A stretch of DNA of 64,000 nucleotides. It comes from Desulfovibrio sp. JC010 (GTDB lineage Bacteria > Desulfobacterota > Desulfovibrionia > Desulfovibrionales > Desulfovibrionaceae). The stretch spans positions 234,886 to 298,885 of the forward strand of contig NZ_VOIQ01000004.1 in NCBI RefSeq assembly GCF_010470675.1, written 5' to 3'. A program made the translations under genes and the position numbers. Positions 48,896-57,385 of the stretch are shown piece after piece. A model generated the notes under the pieces. The model was given only the letters and a program-made list of their open reading frames with translations, did not search any database and had not been told where the DNA came from. Position 1 is the first letter of the stretch; every line of letters starts with the position of its first letter.

Positions 48896-51127
48896 ATGTA
48901 TCTGATGCGTTTTTCCCTCAGAAGAAAGATAATCGCCATTGCCTGCGGAGCTGCAATCATCCCCATTGTGGCCATGTTTATCATCACCGACATACTTGAG
49001 GACCGTTTGCAGGTCTGTATGAAAGGTGAAGTCAACTCGCTTATTGAGTCCCATGTTTCCCAGCTGACGGCGGATTTGTATGAAGAGTGCCGTACTGCCG
49101 ACCAGTTGCTGGCTGCGGAAACCGATCGGGCAGCCATGGCCCTGCAGGCTTTGATGGATGATGACGACCGGGTCAAGGTTTTGAAACGGGTATCAGACTG
49201 GCCGGTCAACAATCTGCGTTCCGCTGAAAAGGGAGAGGTGACCGCTCCCGTGCTGGTCATCGGCGGACGGGAGCTCACTTATGCCAAGCGCAAAGGCAAG
49301 CCGTTGCCCATGCTGGTGGAGGCGACAAAAATTTCCGGGGCTTACTGCACCATTTTCCAAAGACTCAATCCTGAAGGTGATATGCTGGTGGTGGATACCA
49401 CCGCGTCTTCCGGGAAAAAGAACTGGAAGCTGGGGGATATTTTTTATTCCCTCGGTAATGACGGTAAAGTGGAGTCGGCCATTGACGACGTTCTTTCCGG
49501 GAGCACTGCGAAAAAATATGAAAGTCAGGACTATGGAAGCCGCTACACAATCTATGTTCCCCTGCGCGATCAGGACGGTTACGTGACCGGAATGATCGGG
49601 GTCTACATGGATGATGAGATCATTGAGGTCCTGCGCAAATCCATGCTCAAGACCTCCATCGGTAAAACCGGATATATCTGGGTCATCGGCAGCAGAGGTG
49701 AGAGCAGGGGCCGCTATATTGTTTCGAATTCAGCAAAGAATGACGGAGCCCTTGTGGACTCCGTGGGCGGCAAAAAGGGATTTGTGGAGGAAATAATTAC
49801 TCAGGCTGTTGAGTCCGGGGAAGGCAAGCTTAACAGTAAGAGCTATATCTGGCGGACCGGTGCTGACGAAGAGGGGCGGGACAAGCTTTCCGTATATACA
49901 TATTTTAAACCCTGGGGCTGGGTGATCGGTTCCGGTGTTTTTCTGGATGAATATCAGGGTATTTCCGACCGTTTGACCGGGGTGCTGGATTATCTGGTGC
50001 AGTGGCTGATTATAACCGGACTGGTGCTGCTGGTGGTAACCACCGCAGTAGCCTTTTACGCCAGCGGGCTCATTTCAACTCCGGTCAGTCATATGGTGGA
50101 CCTGGTCAAGGTGATCGCTTCAGGAGATCTGCATAAGGCGCGGGAAACCATAGCCATAGTTGACGAGTCTTGTCCCAATGCCCGCAAAGCCATCAAGCAT
50201 GCCGATAACCCGGATGTGCTTGATGAGACCGGACAGCTTTATCTTGCGGTCAAGGGCATGGTCGAAGCTTTGTTTTCGCTTATCGGTCAGGTGCAGCGTT
50301 CCGGTATTCAGGTGACCACATCTTCCACCGAGATTGCCGCTTCGGCCCGCCAGCTGGAAGTGACCGTTAACCAGCAGGCCACAGCCACCACCCAGATCAG
50401 TGCCACCAGTGCTGAAATTTCCGCCAATTCCGGAGAACTTGCCGGGGCCATGCATCACGTCAACGATGCCGCATCAAATATGGACAACCTTGCTTCCGAA
50501 GGGCAGGACGGGTTGAAGACCATGATCAGGATCATGGATGATTTGAGTACGGCAACAACTACCATCACCGGAAAGCTGGACGAGATCAATGACCGGGCCA
50601 ATGCAATTGAAGGCATCGTCAATACCATTACCAAGGTTGCGGACCGCACCAACCTGCTTTCCCTGAACGCGGCCATTGAAGCGGAAAAGGCCGGAAAGTT
50701 CGGGCAGGGATTTTCCGTGGTCGCTGCAGAGATCAGGCGTCTGGCGGACCAGACTTCCGTGGCTGCCCTCGAAATTGAGGATATGATCGGCAACATGCGC
50801 AGTTCCGTTGATTCCGGCGTGGATGAGATGGAAAGATTCGCTTCAGATGTCCGCTTCGGCGCGGACAAGGCTGGCAAGCTGGGCAAGAAGCTGGAAGGCA
50901 TCATGACCGGGGTCCGCGAGCTCAATCCCAGAATCGAACAGGTCAATGACGGCATGAGTGCGCAGGCCGAAGGGGCCGGGCAGATCAGCGAGGCCATGGC
51001 CCAGCTTTCGGATACCGCTTCAGATACTTCAGATGCCCTGTCGGAATTCAACCGGGCCACATCGCAGCTTAATGAGGCCGTGCAGGGTCTGCGCAGCGAA
51101 GTTTCACGCTTCAAGGTGAGTGAATAG
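48896..51127 (+). CDS. Methyl-accepting chemotaxis protein with Cache domain (WspA position)
   Basis: 743-residue receptor: a cytoplasmic start, TM1 (about 11-31), a large periplasmic double-Cache-like sensor (about 35-360, with DKLSVYTYFKPWGWVIGSGV at its end), TM2 (about 370-395), a HAMP-like linker and a signalling domain with the hairpin tip ADRTNLLSLNAAIEAEKAG followed by FGQGFSVVAAEIRRLADQT. There is no C-terminal CheR-docking pentapeptide. It opens the Wsp-like operon; CheW is 2 nt downstream. Small organic ligands are usual for Cache domains. An alternative start lies three codons on (48905). Confidence 0.92.
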   Translation: MYLMRFSLRRKIIAIACGAAIIPIVAMFIITDILEDRLQVCMKGEVNSLIESHVSQLTADLYEECRTADQLLAAETDRAAMALQALMDDDDRVKVLKRVSDWPVNNLRSAEKGEVTAPVLVIGGRELTYAKRKGKPLPMLVEATKISGAYCTIFQRLNPEGDMLVVDTTASSGKKNWKLGDIFYSLGNDGKVESAIDDVLSGSTAKKYESQDYGSRYTIYVPLRDQDGYVTGMIGVYMDDEIIEVLRKSMLKTSIGKTGYIWVIGSRGESRGRYIVSNSAKNDGALVDSVGGKKGFVEEIITQAVESGEGKLNSKSYIWRTGADEEGRDKLSVYTYFKPWGWVIGSGVFLDEYQGISDRLTGVLDYLVQWLIITGLVLLVVTTAVAFYASGLISTPVSHMVDLVKVIASGDLHKARETIAIVDESCPNARKAIKHADNPDVLDETGQLYLAVKGMVEALFSLIGQVQRSGIQVTTSSTEIAASARQLEVTVNQQATATTQISATSAEISANSGELAGAMHHVNDAASNMDNLASEGQDGLKTMIRIMDDLSTATTTITGKLDEINDRANAIEGIVNTITKVADRTNLLSLNAAIEAEKAGKFGQGFSVVAAEIRRLADQTSVAALEIEDMIGNMRSSVDSGVDEMERFASDVRFGADKAGKLGKKLEGIMTGVRELNPRIEQVNDGMSAQAEGAGQISEAMAQLSDTASDTSDALSEFNRATSQLNEAVQGLRSEVSRFKVSE

Positions 51128-51129
51128 CC

Positions 51130-51618
51130 ATGCTCGTGCTGACCTTCAGGATAGGTGAATATATTTACGGGCTGGAGGCCCGCGCAGTGGCCGAGGTGGT
51201 GCCCCCTGCGGTGTGCAAGGAGCTGCCCCGTTCACCGGATTATGTGAAAGGATTGTTCAATTACCGGGGCAAGGTCACCCCGGTGGTGGATCTGTCCATG
51301 CTGGCCATGGATTCCCCCTGTGTTTCACGTATGTCCACCCGGATCATCATCATTGATCTTGCCGACCTTGATACCGGGGAGGAGCGTGATGAACAGTATC
51401 TCGGTTTGCTGGCAGAAAATATTACCGAGACCTTGAAGGTCGCGGATTCGGATTTTGAGGATTCCGGGCTTGAAATTCCCGATGCGCCGTGGCTGGGCCG
51501 GGTGGCCCGGGTTAACGGGAGCATGCTGCAGCTGGTCAAACCGCACAAGCTGCTGACCGAGGAATTGCGCCGGGTGCTTTTCCCCAAAGAAGATACGCAT
51601 GACGGGGATCAGGAGTAA
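51130..51618 (+). CDS. cheW: CheW-type scaffold (WspB position)
   Basis: 162-residue scaffold that links receptor to CheA. The core RIGEYIYGLEARAVAEVV, VKGLFNYRGKVTPVVDL and a closing LLTEELRRVLFP are typical of CheW. It is placed 2 nt after the receptor and 3 nt before CheR, the order of wspA-wspB-wspC. It has the compact form, with no extra domain. Confidence 0.9.
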   Translation: MLVLTFRIGEYIYGLEARAVAEVVPPAVCKELPRSPDYVKGLFNYRGKVTPVVDLSMLAMDSPCVSRMSTRIIIIDLADLDTGEERDEQYLGLLAENITETLKVADSDFEDSGLEIPDAPWLGRVARVNGSMLQLVKPHKLLTEELRRVLFPKEDTHDGDQE

Positions 51619-51621
51619 CTG

Positions 51622-52881
51622 ATGAATCTTGATCCGTTCCATAAAATTCTCAACCGGGCCATGGGGCTGGCCCCTGATTCGCTGGCCCGCTCCGGCGTCA
51701 AGCTGGCCCTGAAAGCACGCATGCGCGAAACCGGGTGCGATGAAAAGCAGTATCTGGCCCTGCTGCGTTCCGGCGACAATGAACTGTCTGAGCTGGTTGA
51801 GGAAATAGTGGTTCCGGAAACATGGTTCTTCAGGGACAGCAAACCTTTTGAGCTGCTTTTTGAAACCGCTGCGGGCAAGAAAAATAACGAATTTCGGGTG
51901 CTCAGTGCGCCCTGTTCCACCGGGGAGGAGCCTTATTCCATAGCCATGACCCTTATGGGGGCCGGGTTGAAGGAATTCCGGGTGGATGGCGTGGATATCA
52001 GCGAACGGGCTTTGCTCAAGGCAAGAAGCGGGATTTATACGGAAAACTCCTTTCGTACGGAAATTCCTTTCTATGCCGAAAGATGGTTCAGCAAGTGCGC
52101 GCAGGGCCGCAGGTTGGCACAGGATGTCCTGGATGTGGTCCGTTTCCATGCCGGGAATATTCTTGAAGGTTGTCTGCCCCATGGCAGGTATGATGTGATT
52201 TTTTGCCGGAATCTGCTCATCTATCTGGATGACGGTTCGCGAAAATGTCTGGCCGAACTGCTGAATGAAAAACTGAAGGACGATGGACTGCTTTTTGTGG
52301 GCCATGCCGAGATTCTGCCTATTTTCAATGACTGGTTTACCCCGGTCAGGAAGCAGGGAACATTCGCCCTGCGCAAAGGTAAACGCAAAGTGGCCGCCCT
52401 GCTCAAGCCTCCGGTCTGCACCAGGCATGAGAGCTCCGGTGATGACGTTCAAAAACCGCAACACGCGGCGCATAGACCGTTTAAGGCCGTCTCTCCGCTT
52501 AAGCCTGTGGTTCTGCCGCGCAAAGAGCATAAAGTTCCGAGGGAGAATGAAGAGAAGCGGTCTTCCGGGCTTTCAGTGCATGAAATCAAGAAACTGGCTG
52601 ACCGGGGGAAGACTGTTGAGGCTCTGGACATGTGTGAAAGAGTGCTGCGCGAGAGCGGGCCGGACTCGGAATTGTTTCATCTTTGCGGTCTGCTGCATGA
52701 GTCTGCGGGAAATATTTCAATGGCTGAGGAATGTTATGGCAAGGCCCTGTATCTTGAGCCGGATCATATGGAGTCGCTGGTCCATCTGGCTTTGCTGCTG
52801 GAGAACAGGGGAGATTCGCGCAAGGCGGAAATCATGCGCAACAGGGCCCGCCGGGCTGAAAAACGAAATGAGGCCGGATAA
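51622..52881 (+). CDS. cheR: CheR-type methyltransferase with TPR tail (WspC position)
   Basis: 419-residue receptor-glutamate methyltransferase. The N-terminal helical domain is followed by the SAM domain: PETWFFRDSKPFELL, SAPCSTGEEPYSIAM, DGVDISERALLKAR and DVIFCRNLLIYLD. A proline/lysine-rich linker leads to a C-terminal TPR pair (LFHLCGLLHESAGNISMAEE, CYGKALYLEPDHMESLVHLA), an arrangement found in WspC. It overlaps the next CheW gene by one base. It should modify the receptors at 48896 and 58610. Confidence 0.92.
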   Translation: MNLDPFHKILNRAMGLAPDSLARSGVKLALKARMRETGCDEKQYLALLRSGDNELSELVEEIVVPETWFFRDSKPFELLFETAAGKKNNEFRVLSAPCSTGEEPYSIAMTLMGAGLKEFRVDGVDISERALLKARSGIYTENSFRTEIPFYAERWFSKCAQGRRLAQDVLDVVRFHAGNILEGCLPHGRYDVIFCRNLLIYLDDGSRKCLAELLNEKLKDDGLLFVGHAEILPIFNDWFTPVRKQGTFALRKGKRKVAALLKPPVCTRHESSGDDVQKPQHAAHRPFKAVSPLKPVVLPRKEHKVPRENEEKRSSGLSVHEIKKLADRGKTVEALDMCERVLRESGPDSELFHLCGLLHESAGNISMAEECYGKALYLEPDHMESLVHLALLLENRGDSRKAEIMRNRARRAEKRNEAG

Positions 52882-53537
52882 TGCTTGAATCCTGCTGGAA
52901 TACAATAGGTTACGCCGGGGACAGATCATGTCCGGAACTTGAACGCTGGTCCCATTGCTACCATTGCCCGAACTTTACCAGTGCCGGGCTGTCCCTGCTG
53001 GACCGGGAGCCGCCTGAAGGATATCTGGACGAAAATACCGAAGCCGTGGCCATTGCCAAGGAAGAGGAACAGATTGAGACTTCCGGGGCGGTTGTGTTCA
53101 GAATTTCAAGGGAATGGCTGGCCCTTTCCTCACATGTATTTGTCTCTGTGCTGGAAAAACGGACCGTGCGTCCGGTGCCGCACCGCAACAGCAGGATGTT
53201 CCGGGGGTTGACCAGCCTGCAGGGGCAGATCATTCCGGTGGTTTCCGTGCGCGAACTGCTGGGGCTGGAGGCTGAATATCTCACTGAGGAAGAAAAGGGG
53301 TTCCGGGTGTACAGCAGGTTCATCTGTGTGGATCGCGGTTTCGGACGCTGGATTTTCGGGGTGGATGAAGTGCTCGGTGTGCACCATTATGCAGCGGATG
53401 CGCTTATGGATGCTCCGGCAACAGTGGCCAAGGCCCCGGCAGCATACACCCGCGGCCTGTTCGAGATTGACGAAAAACGAATTTCACTGCTGGAAGACGA
53501 GCTTCTTTTCGAGGCTTTCAACCGCATCATCAAGTAA
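52881..53537 (+). CDS. cheW: CheW-type scaffold with N-terminal cysteine motif (WspD position)
   Basis: 218-residue CheW with an N-terminal extension of about 60 residues: MLESCWNTIGYAGDRSCPEL then HCYHCPNF. The cysteine pattern C..IG..GDRSCPEL...HC..CP is the one seen in WspD-type CheW proteins and could bind a metal or form disulfides. The CheW core follows (RISREWLALSSHVFVSVLE, FRGLTSLQGQIIPVVSV). Its presence beside a second, plain CheW repeats the Wsp layout of two different scaffolds. Confidence 0.9.
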   Translation: MLESCWNTIGYAGDRSCPELERWSHCYHCPNFTSAGLSLLDREPPEGYLDENTEAVAIAKEEEQIETSGAVVFRISREWLALSSHVFVSVLEKRTVRPVPHRNSRMFRGLTSLQGQIIPVVSVRELLGLEAEYLTEEEKGFRVYSRFICVDRGFGRWIFGVDEVLGVHHYAADALMDAPATVAKAPAAYTRGLFEIDEKRISLLEDELLFEAFNRIIK

Positions 53538-53578
53538 GGCGGAGTTTATGGGTAACAGCCGGACAGGGAGAAGATAAG

Positions 53579-56368
53579 GTGACGCGAGATATGGCGGATC
53601 TTTCCATGCTGGAACTCTTTCGCATGGAGGCGGGCAACCATACCCGGGTGCTGGAAGAAGGCATCCCCGGGCTGGCTGCTGACGTCTCTGCGGAAAAATT
53701 GCAGCCTCTCATGCATGCGGCCAATGCCCTGAAAGGATCGGGTAAGATCGTAGGGCTGGCTGAAGCGGTTGATCTTGCTGAGGGTATTGAAGCCGTGCTG
53801 GATAAATGTTCCGGTTCAGGCGATCTGCTGGCGCAGCAGGGTATTGATGCTTTGCTGGCGGGAGCGCGTTTCCTGCACGGTCTTGCGGAAGTGGAAGCCG
53901 AGGAAATGGACGGCTGGCTGGAAGAACGGACAGACGAGTTCAAATCCCTGTTGAAGAGCATTGAATCAGCTGAAACCAAAGAAATTTCAACACCCGAACC
54001 CGCACAAGCGGCCCGGCCCAAAGAAGATATCCCCCTTGCCGATCTTTCCATGCTTGATCTTTTCCGCATGGAAGCCGAGAGCCATTCGCAATCCCTGAAC
54101 CACGGGCTGCTGGAACTGGAGAAAGACCAGTCCCCGGACAAGGTGGAGCCGCTCATGCGTGCGGCCCATTCCATGAAAGGCGCGGCTCGTATTGTGGGGC
54201 TGGTTGATGCCGTGGCCCTTGCCCATGCCATGGAAGATCTGCTGGTGGACTGCCAGAACGGCAAGGTGGTTCTCGATTCTTCCCAGATAGATATGCTGCT
54301 GGCGGCCACTGATATTTACCGCGATGTTTCGCAGCTTGAAACTGACGCCATTCAGGAATTCTTAAGCGAACGCAAGCCGCTCATGGACCAGATGGAAAAG
54401 GCTTTGCGCGGTGACGAAACAGCTGCCGCTGCGGTCTGCGCCGATGTCTGCCCGGACGGTGTTCCGGCTTCGGCTCTGGAAGTTGCGGCTGAACCTGTAA
54501 CTGAATCAGAAGCTGTCCCTGAAGCTGGCCCAACCGCTGAACCGGATAAATCCGTGCAGGCTTCTCCCGCTCCGGCCCCAAAACCCCCTGCGCCCAAGGA
54601 AAGCCCCGCCCCGACTCAGGGAGTACGGGCCCCTCAGGATTCAGTAGTCCGTGTTTCCGCCGGAAATCTGAACAGGCTCATGGCCCTTGCCGGGGAAAGC
54701 CTTGTGGAATCGGGCAGGCTGGGAGAATTTGCATCTTCCTTGTTGCGCCTTAAATCCGGGCACCGGGATATAATGAAGATTCTGGAACAGTCCTGCGAAC
54801 GGGTTGATCACGGTGAAGCAGCTGAAGATGTTGTGGCTGAGCTTAAGGCGGCTCTGATGGAAAATCAGGTCCATCTGGTCAAGCACATCAATGAATTCGA
54901 TCTTTACCGCAGGCGCAATGATAATGTTTCCGGCAGGCTTTACCATGAGGTTATCGCCAGCCGCATGCGTCCCTTTTCCGACGGCGGGCGCGGTTTTCCC
55001 CGTCTGGTCCGCGATCTGGCCCGTTCACTGGGCAAGGAAGTGGACTTCATCATTGAAGGTGAGACCACCTCGGTGGACCGCGATATTCTGGACAAGCTGG
55101 AAGCCCCTCTCAACCATCTGATCAGGAATTCCGTGGATCACGGCATAGAGATGCCGGATGAGCGCGTTGCTACCGGAAAACCTTCCAAAGGCACCATCAA
55201 GGTCATTGCCGGGCACCGGGCCGGAATGCTCTTTATTGAAGTGCGTGATGACGGACAGGGATTGGACCCGGAACGGATCAGGGCCAAGGTCGTGGAACGC
55301 AAGTTGGCCCCGGCACGTATGGCTGAAGAAATGAGTCGTGCGGAGCTTATGGAATTTCTTTTCCTGCCCGGTTTTTCCACTGCCGGAAAGGTCACCGAAA
55401 TTTCCGGGCGCGGGGTGGGGCTGGATGTGGTCCACGCCATGGTTCAGGAAGTGGGCGGCACAGTGCGTGCCGAATCCGAACCCGGACAGGGCATGTCCTT
55501 TTCCATGCAGCTGCCGCTGACCCTTTCGGTTATCCGTACCCTGCTGGTCAAGATTGCCGATCAGCCTTATGCCATACCTTTAAGCCGCATCAGCCGCATT
55601 GCCTCTATTTTTCCTGAACAATTGCAACTGGCTGAGGACCGCCAGTATGTTTCTTTGGACGGTGCCAATGTGGGGCTGGTACCCGCAGCCCAGATTCTGG
55701 GTGTGACTTCCCCGCCGACGGAAAATGACGGTCTCAAGGTTGTGGTTATCAGCGACCGCATGAACAGGTACGGGCTGGTGGTGGATGATTTTCTGGGTGA
55801 GCAGGATCTTGTGGTCCGCCCGTTGGATCACCGGCTGGGCAAGGTTCCGGACGTGAACTCCGTAGCCATGATGCCGGACGGTTCCCCGGTGCTCATCCTT
55901 GATGCCGAGGACCTTGTGCGTTCCATTGACAACCTCCTTTCCGGGGGCAGGCTGGGCAAGGTCGGTATGGAGTCTGCGGAGAGCGGTCCGGCGCAGAAGA
56001 TTCTGGTGGTTGACGATTCACTTACCGTACGCGAAGTGGAACGCAAGCTGCTTGCCAACCATGGCTATGATGTTGATACGGCCGTGGACGGTCAGGACGG
56101 GCTGAATGCGGTTATTTCAGGTGAATATGATCTTGTGGTTACCGACGTGGACATGCCGCGCATGAACGGTCTGGAACTGACCCGCAGGATCAAGGATGAC
56201 CCGGACCTGAAATCCATCCCGGTGATGATGGTTTCATACAAAGACCGCAAGGAGGACAAGCTCCGGGGTCTTGAAGCGGGTGCTGATTATTACCTGACCA
56301 AGAGCAGTTTTCATGATGAAACCCTGCTTTCTGCGGTTGAAGACCTCATAGGCGGTGCCGGAAAATGA
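53579..56368 (+). CDS. cheA: Hybrid CheA kinase with two Hpt domains, one lacking the histidine (WspE position)
   Basis: 929-residue kinase. Two Hpt domains lie in tandem: the second has AAHSMKGAARIVGL (phospho-His197), the first has AANALKGSGKIVGL, with Asn49 where the histidine should be. Then follow an Ala/Pro-rich linker, dimerisation region, the ATP domain (NHLIRNSVDHGIE, VRDDGQGLD, GFSTAGKVTEISGRGVGLD), a CheW-like domain and a C-terminal receiver with Asp856 in VVTDVDMP. This is the WspE plan with an extra Hpt. GTG 53579 with GGGAG upstream is taken as the start. It overlaps cheB by 4 nt. Confidence 0.93.
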   Translation: MTRDMADLSMLELFRMEAGNHTRVLEEGIPGLAADVSAEKLQPLMHAANALKGSGKIVGLAEAVDLAEGIEAVLDKCSGSGDLLAQQGIDALLAGARFLHGLAEVEAEEMDGWLEERTDEFKSLLKSIESAETKEISTPEPAQAARPKEDIPLADLSMLDLFRMEAESHSQSLNHGLLELEKDQSPDKVEPLMRAAHSMKGAARIVGLVDAVALAHAMEDLLVDCQNGKVVLDSSQIDMLLAATDIYRDVSQLETDAIQEFLSERKPLMDQMEKALRGDETAAAAVCADVCPDGVPASALEVAAEPVTESEAVPEAGPTAEPDKSVQASPAPAPKPPAPKESPAPTQGVRAPQDSVVRVSAGNLNRLMALAGESLVESGRLGEFASSLLRLKSGHRDIMKILEQSCERVDHGEAAEDVVAELKAALMENQVHLVKHINEFDLYRRRNDNVSGRLYHEVIASRMRPFSDGGRGFPRLVRDLARSLGKEVDFIIEGETTSVDRDILDKLEAPLNHLIRNSVDHGIEMPDERVATGKPSKGTIKVIAGHRAGMLFIEVRDDGQGLDPERIRAKVVERKLAPARMAEEMSRAELMEFLFLPGFSTAGKVTEISGRGVGLDVVHAMVQEVGGTVRAESEPGQGMSFSMQLPLTLSVIRTLLVKIADQPYAIPLSRISRIASIFPEQLQLAEDRQYVSLDGANVGLVPAAQILGVTSPPTENDGLKVVVISDRMNRYGLVVDDFLGEQDLVVRPLDHRLGKVPDVNSVAMMPDGSPVLILDAEDLVRSIDNLLSGGRLGKVGMESAESGPAQKILVVDDSLTVREVERKLLANHGYDVDTAVDGQDGLNAVISGEYDLVVTDVDMPRMNGLELTRRIKDDPDLKSIPVMMVSYKDRKEDKLRGLEAGADYYLTKSSFHDETLLSAVEDLIGGAGK

Positions 56369-57381
56369 GAATAGGAATTGTAAATGATCTGGCTGCTGCG
56401 GTTGATGTGCTGAAAAGGTCGCTTGCCGCAGGCGGGCATGAGGTGGCCTGGATCGCCCATAACGGGGAAAAGGCCATTGATAAGTGCTCTGCCGATGTGC
56501 CTGATCTGGTGCTTATGGATCTGGTCATGCCTGTGCTGGACGGAGCCGGAGCCACAGAGGGCATAATGAAAAAATGCCCCTGCCCGATCCTCATTGTCAC
56601 TGCCAGCATTGAAGCCAATTCGACCAAGGTTTTCGAGGCCATGGGGGCCGGGGCACTGGATGTGGTCACCACGCCCACTGCCGGACCGGATGGAGACATC
56701 ATCGGGGTACGTGAACTGCTCGCGAAAATTTCAGTAATCGGTAAATTGCAGGGGCGCGGCAAGGTGCGCGAACCTGTTAAAATCGTGCCGAAAGCACGGA
56801 TGGTGCCTCCGCTGCTGGCTATCGGCAGTTCCACCGGAGGCCCTTCGGCTCTGGCCGAACTGCTGGGCGGGCTTCCGGTTGATTTCCCGGCTGCCATTGC
56901 CATTGCCCAGCATGTGGACGGGCATTTTTCAGAAAATCTGGCCCAGTGGCTGGACAGTCAGGTTGAAATCAAAGTCAAGCTGGCCCGCAGCGGAGAACTG
57001 GTGCAGCCCGGACAGGCTCTCATAGCCCCCGGTGACCGGCACATGCGCATGGGGCCGGGCGGCATGGTGGAGTTGACCCTCGGGCCGGGTGAGAATCTTT
57101 ACGTGCCTTCAGTGGATGTGCTTTTCGACAGTCTCTGCTGTGCCGGATTCCCTTCCAATTCTGCGGCAGTGCTGCTGACCGGAATGGGCGCGGACGGTGC
57201 CCGGGGCATGCTTGATTTAAGGAATTCCGGCTGGTTTACCGTGGCTCAGGACAAGGAATCCAGCGTGGTCTGGGGCATGCCCGGCGCGGCGGTAAAAATG
57301 AATGCTGCCCGTGATGTCTGCTCTATTTCCGATATGGCCGGGCTGCTGATAAGGCATTTTAAAAAACGTTTCAGGAGTTAG
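56365..57381 (+). CDS. cheB: CheB-type methylesterase (WspF position)
   Basis: 338-residue receptor methylesterase with an N-terminal receiver (Asp52 in VLMDLVMP) and a C-terminal catalytic domain whose triad is Ser156 (GSSTGGP), His183 (AQHVDG) and Asp277 (TGMGADG). Phosphorylation by CheA should activate it. The opening MRIGIVNDLAAAVDVLKRSL resembles WspF more than general CheB. It overlaps the CheA stop by 4 nt (ATGA), and the output regulator follows 4 nt after it. Confidence 0.93.
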   Translation: MRIGIVNDLAAAVDVLKRSLAAGGHEVAWIAHNGEKAIDKCSADVPDLVLMDLVMPVLDGAGATEGIMKKCPCPILIVTASIEANSTKVFEAMGAGALDVVTTPTAGPDGDIIGVRELLAKISVIGKLQGRGKVREPVKIVPKARMVPPLLAIGSSTGGPSALAELLGGLPVDFPAAIAIAQHVDGHFSENLAQWLDSQVEIKVKLARSGELVQPGQALIAPGDRHMRMGPGGMVELTLGPGENLYVPSVDVLFDSLCCAGFPSNSAAVLLTGMGADGARGMLDLRNSGWFTVAQDKESSVVWGMPGAAVKMNAARDVCSISDMAGLLIRHFKKRFRS

Positions 57382-57385
57382 GAAG

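Noticed and set aside
53548..53577. Nine-codon frame MGNSRTGRR between the second cheW and cheA
   Set aside because: Too short to judge; its ribosome binding site is plausible, but nothing shows that it is more than spacer.
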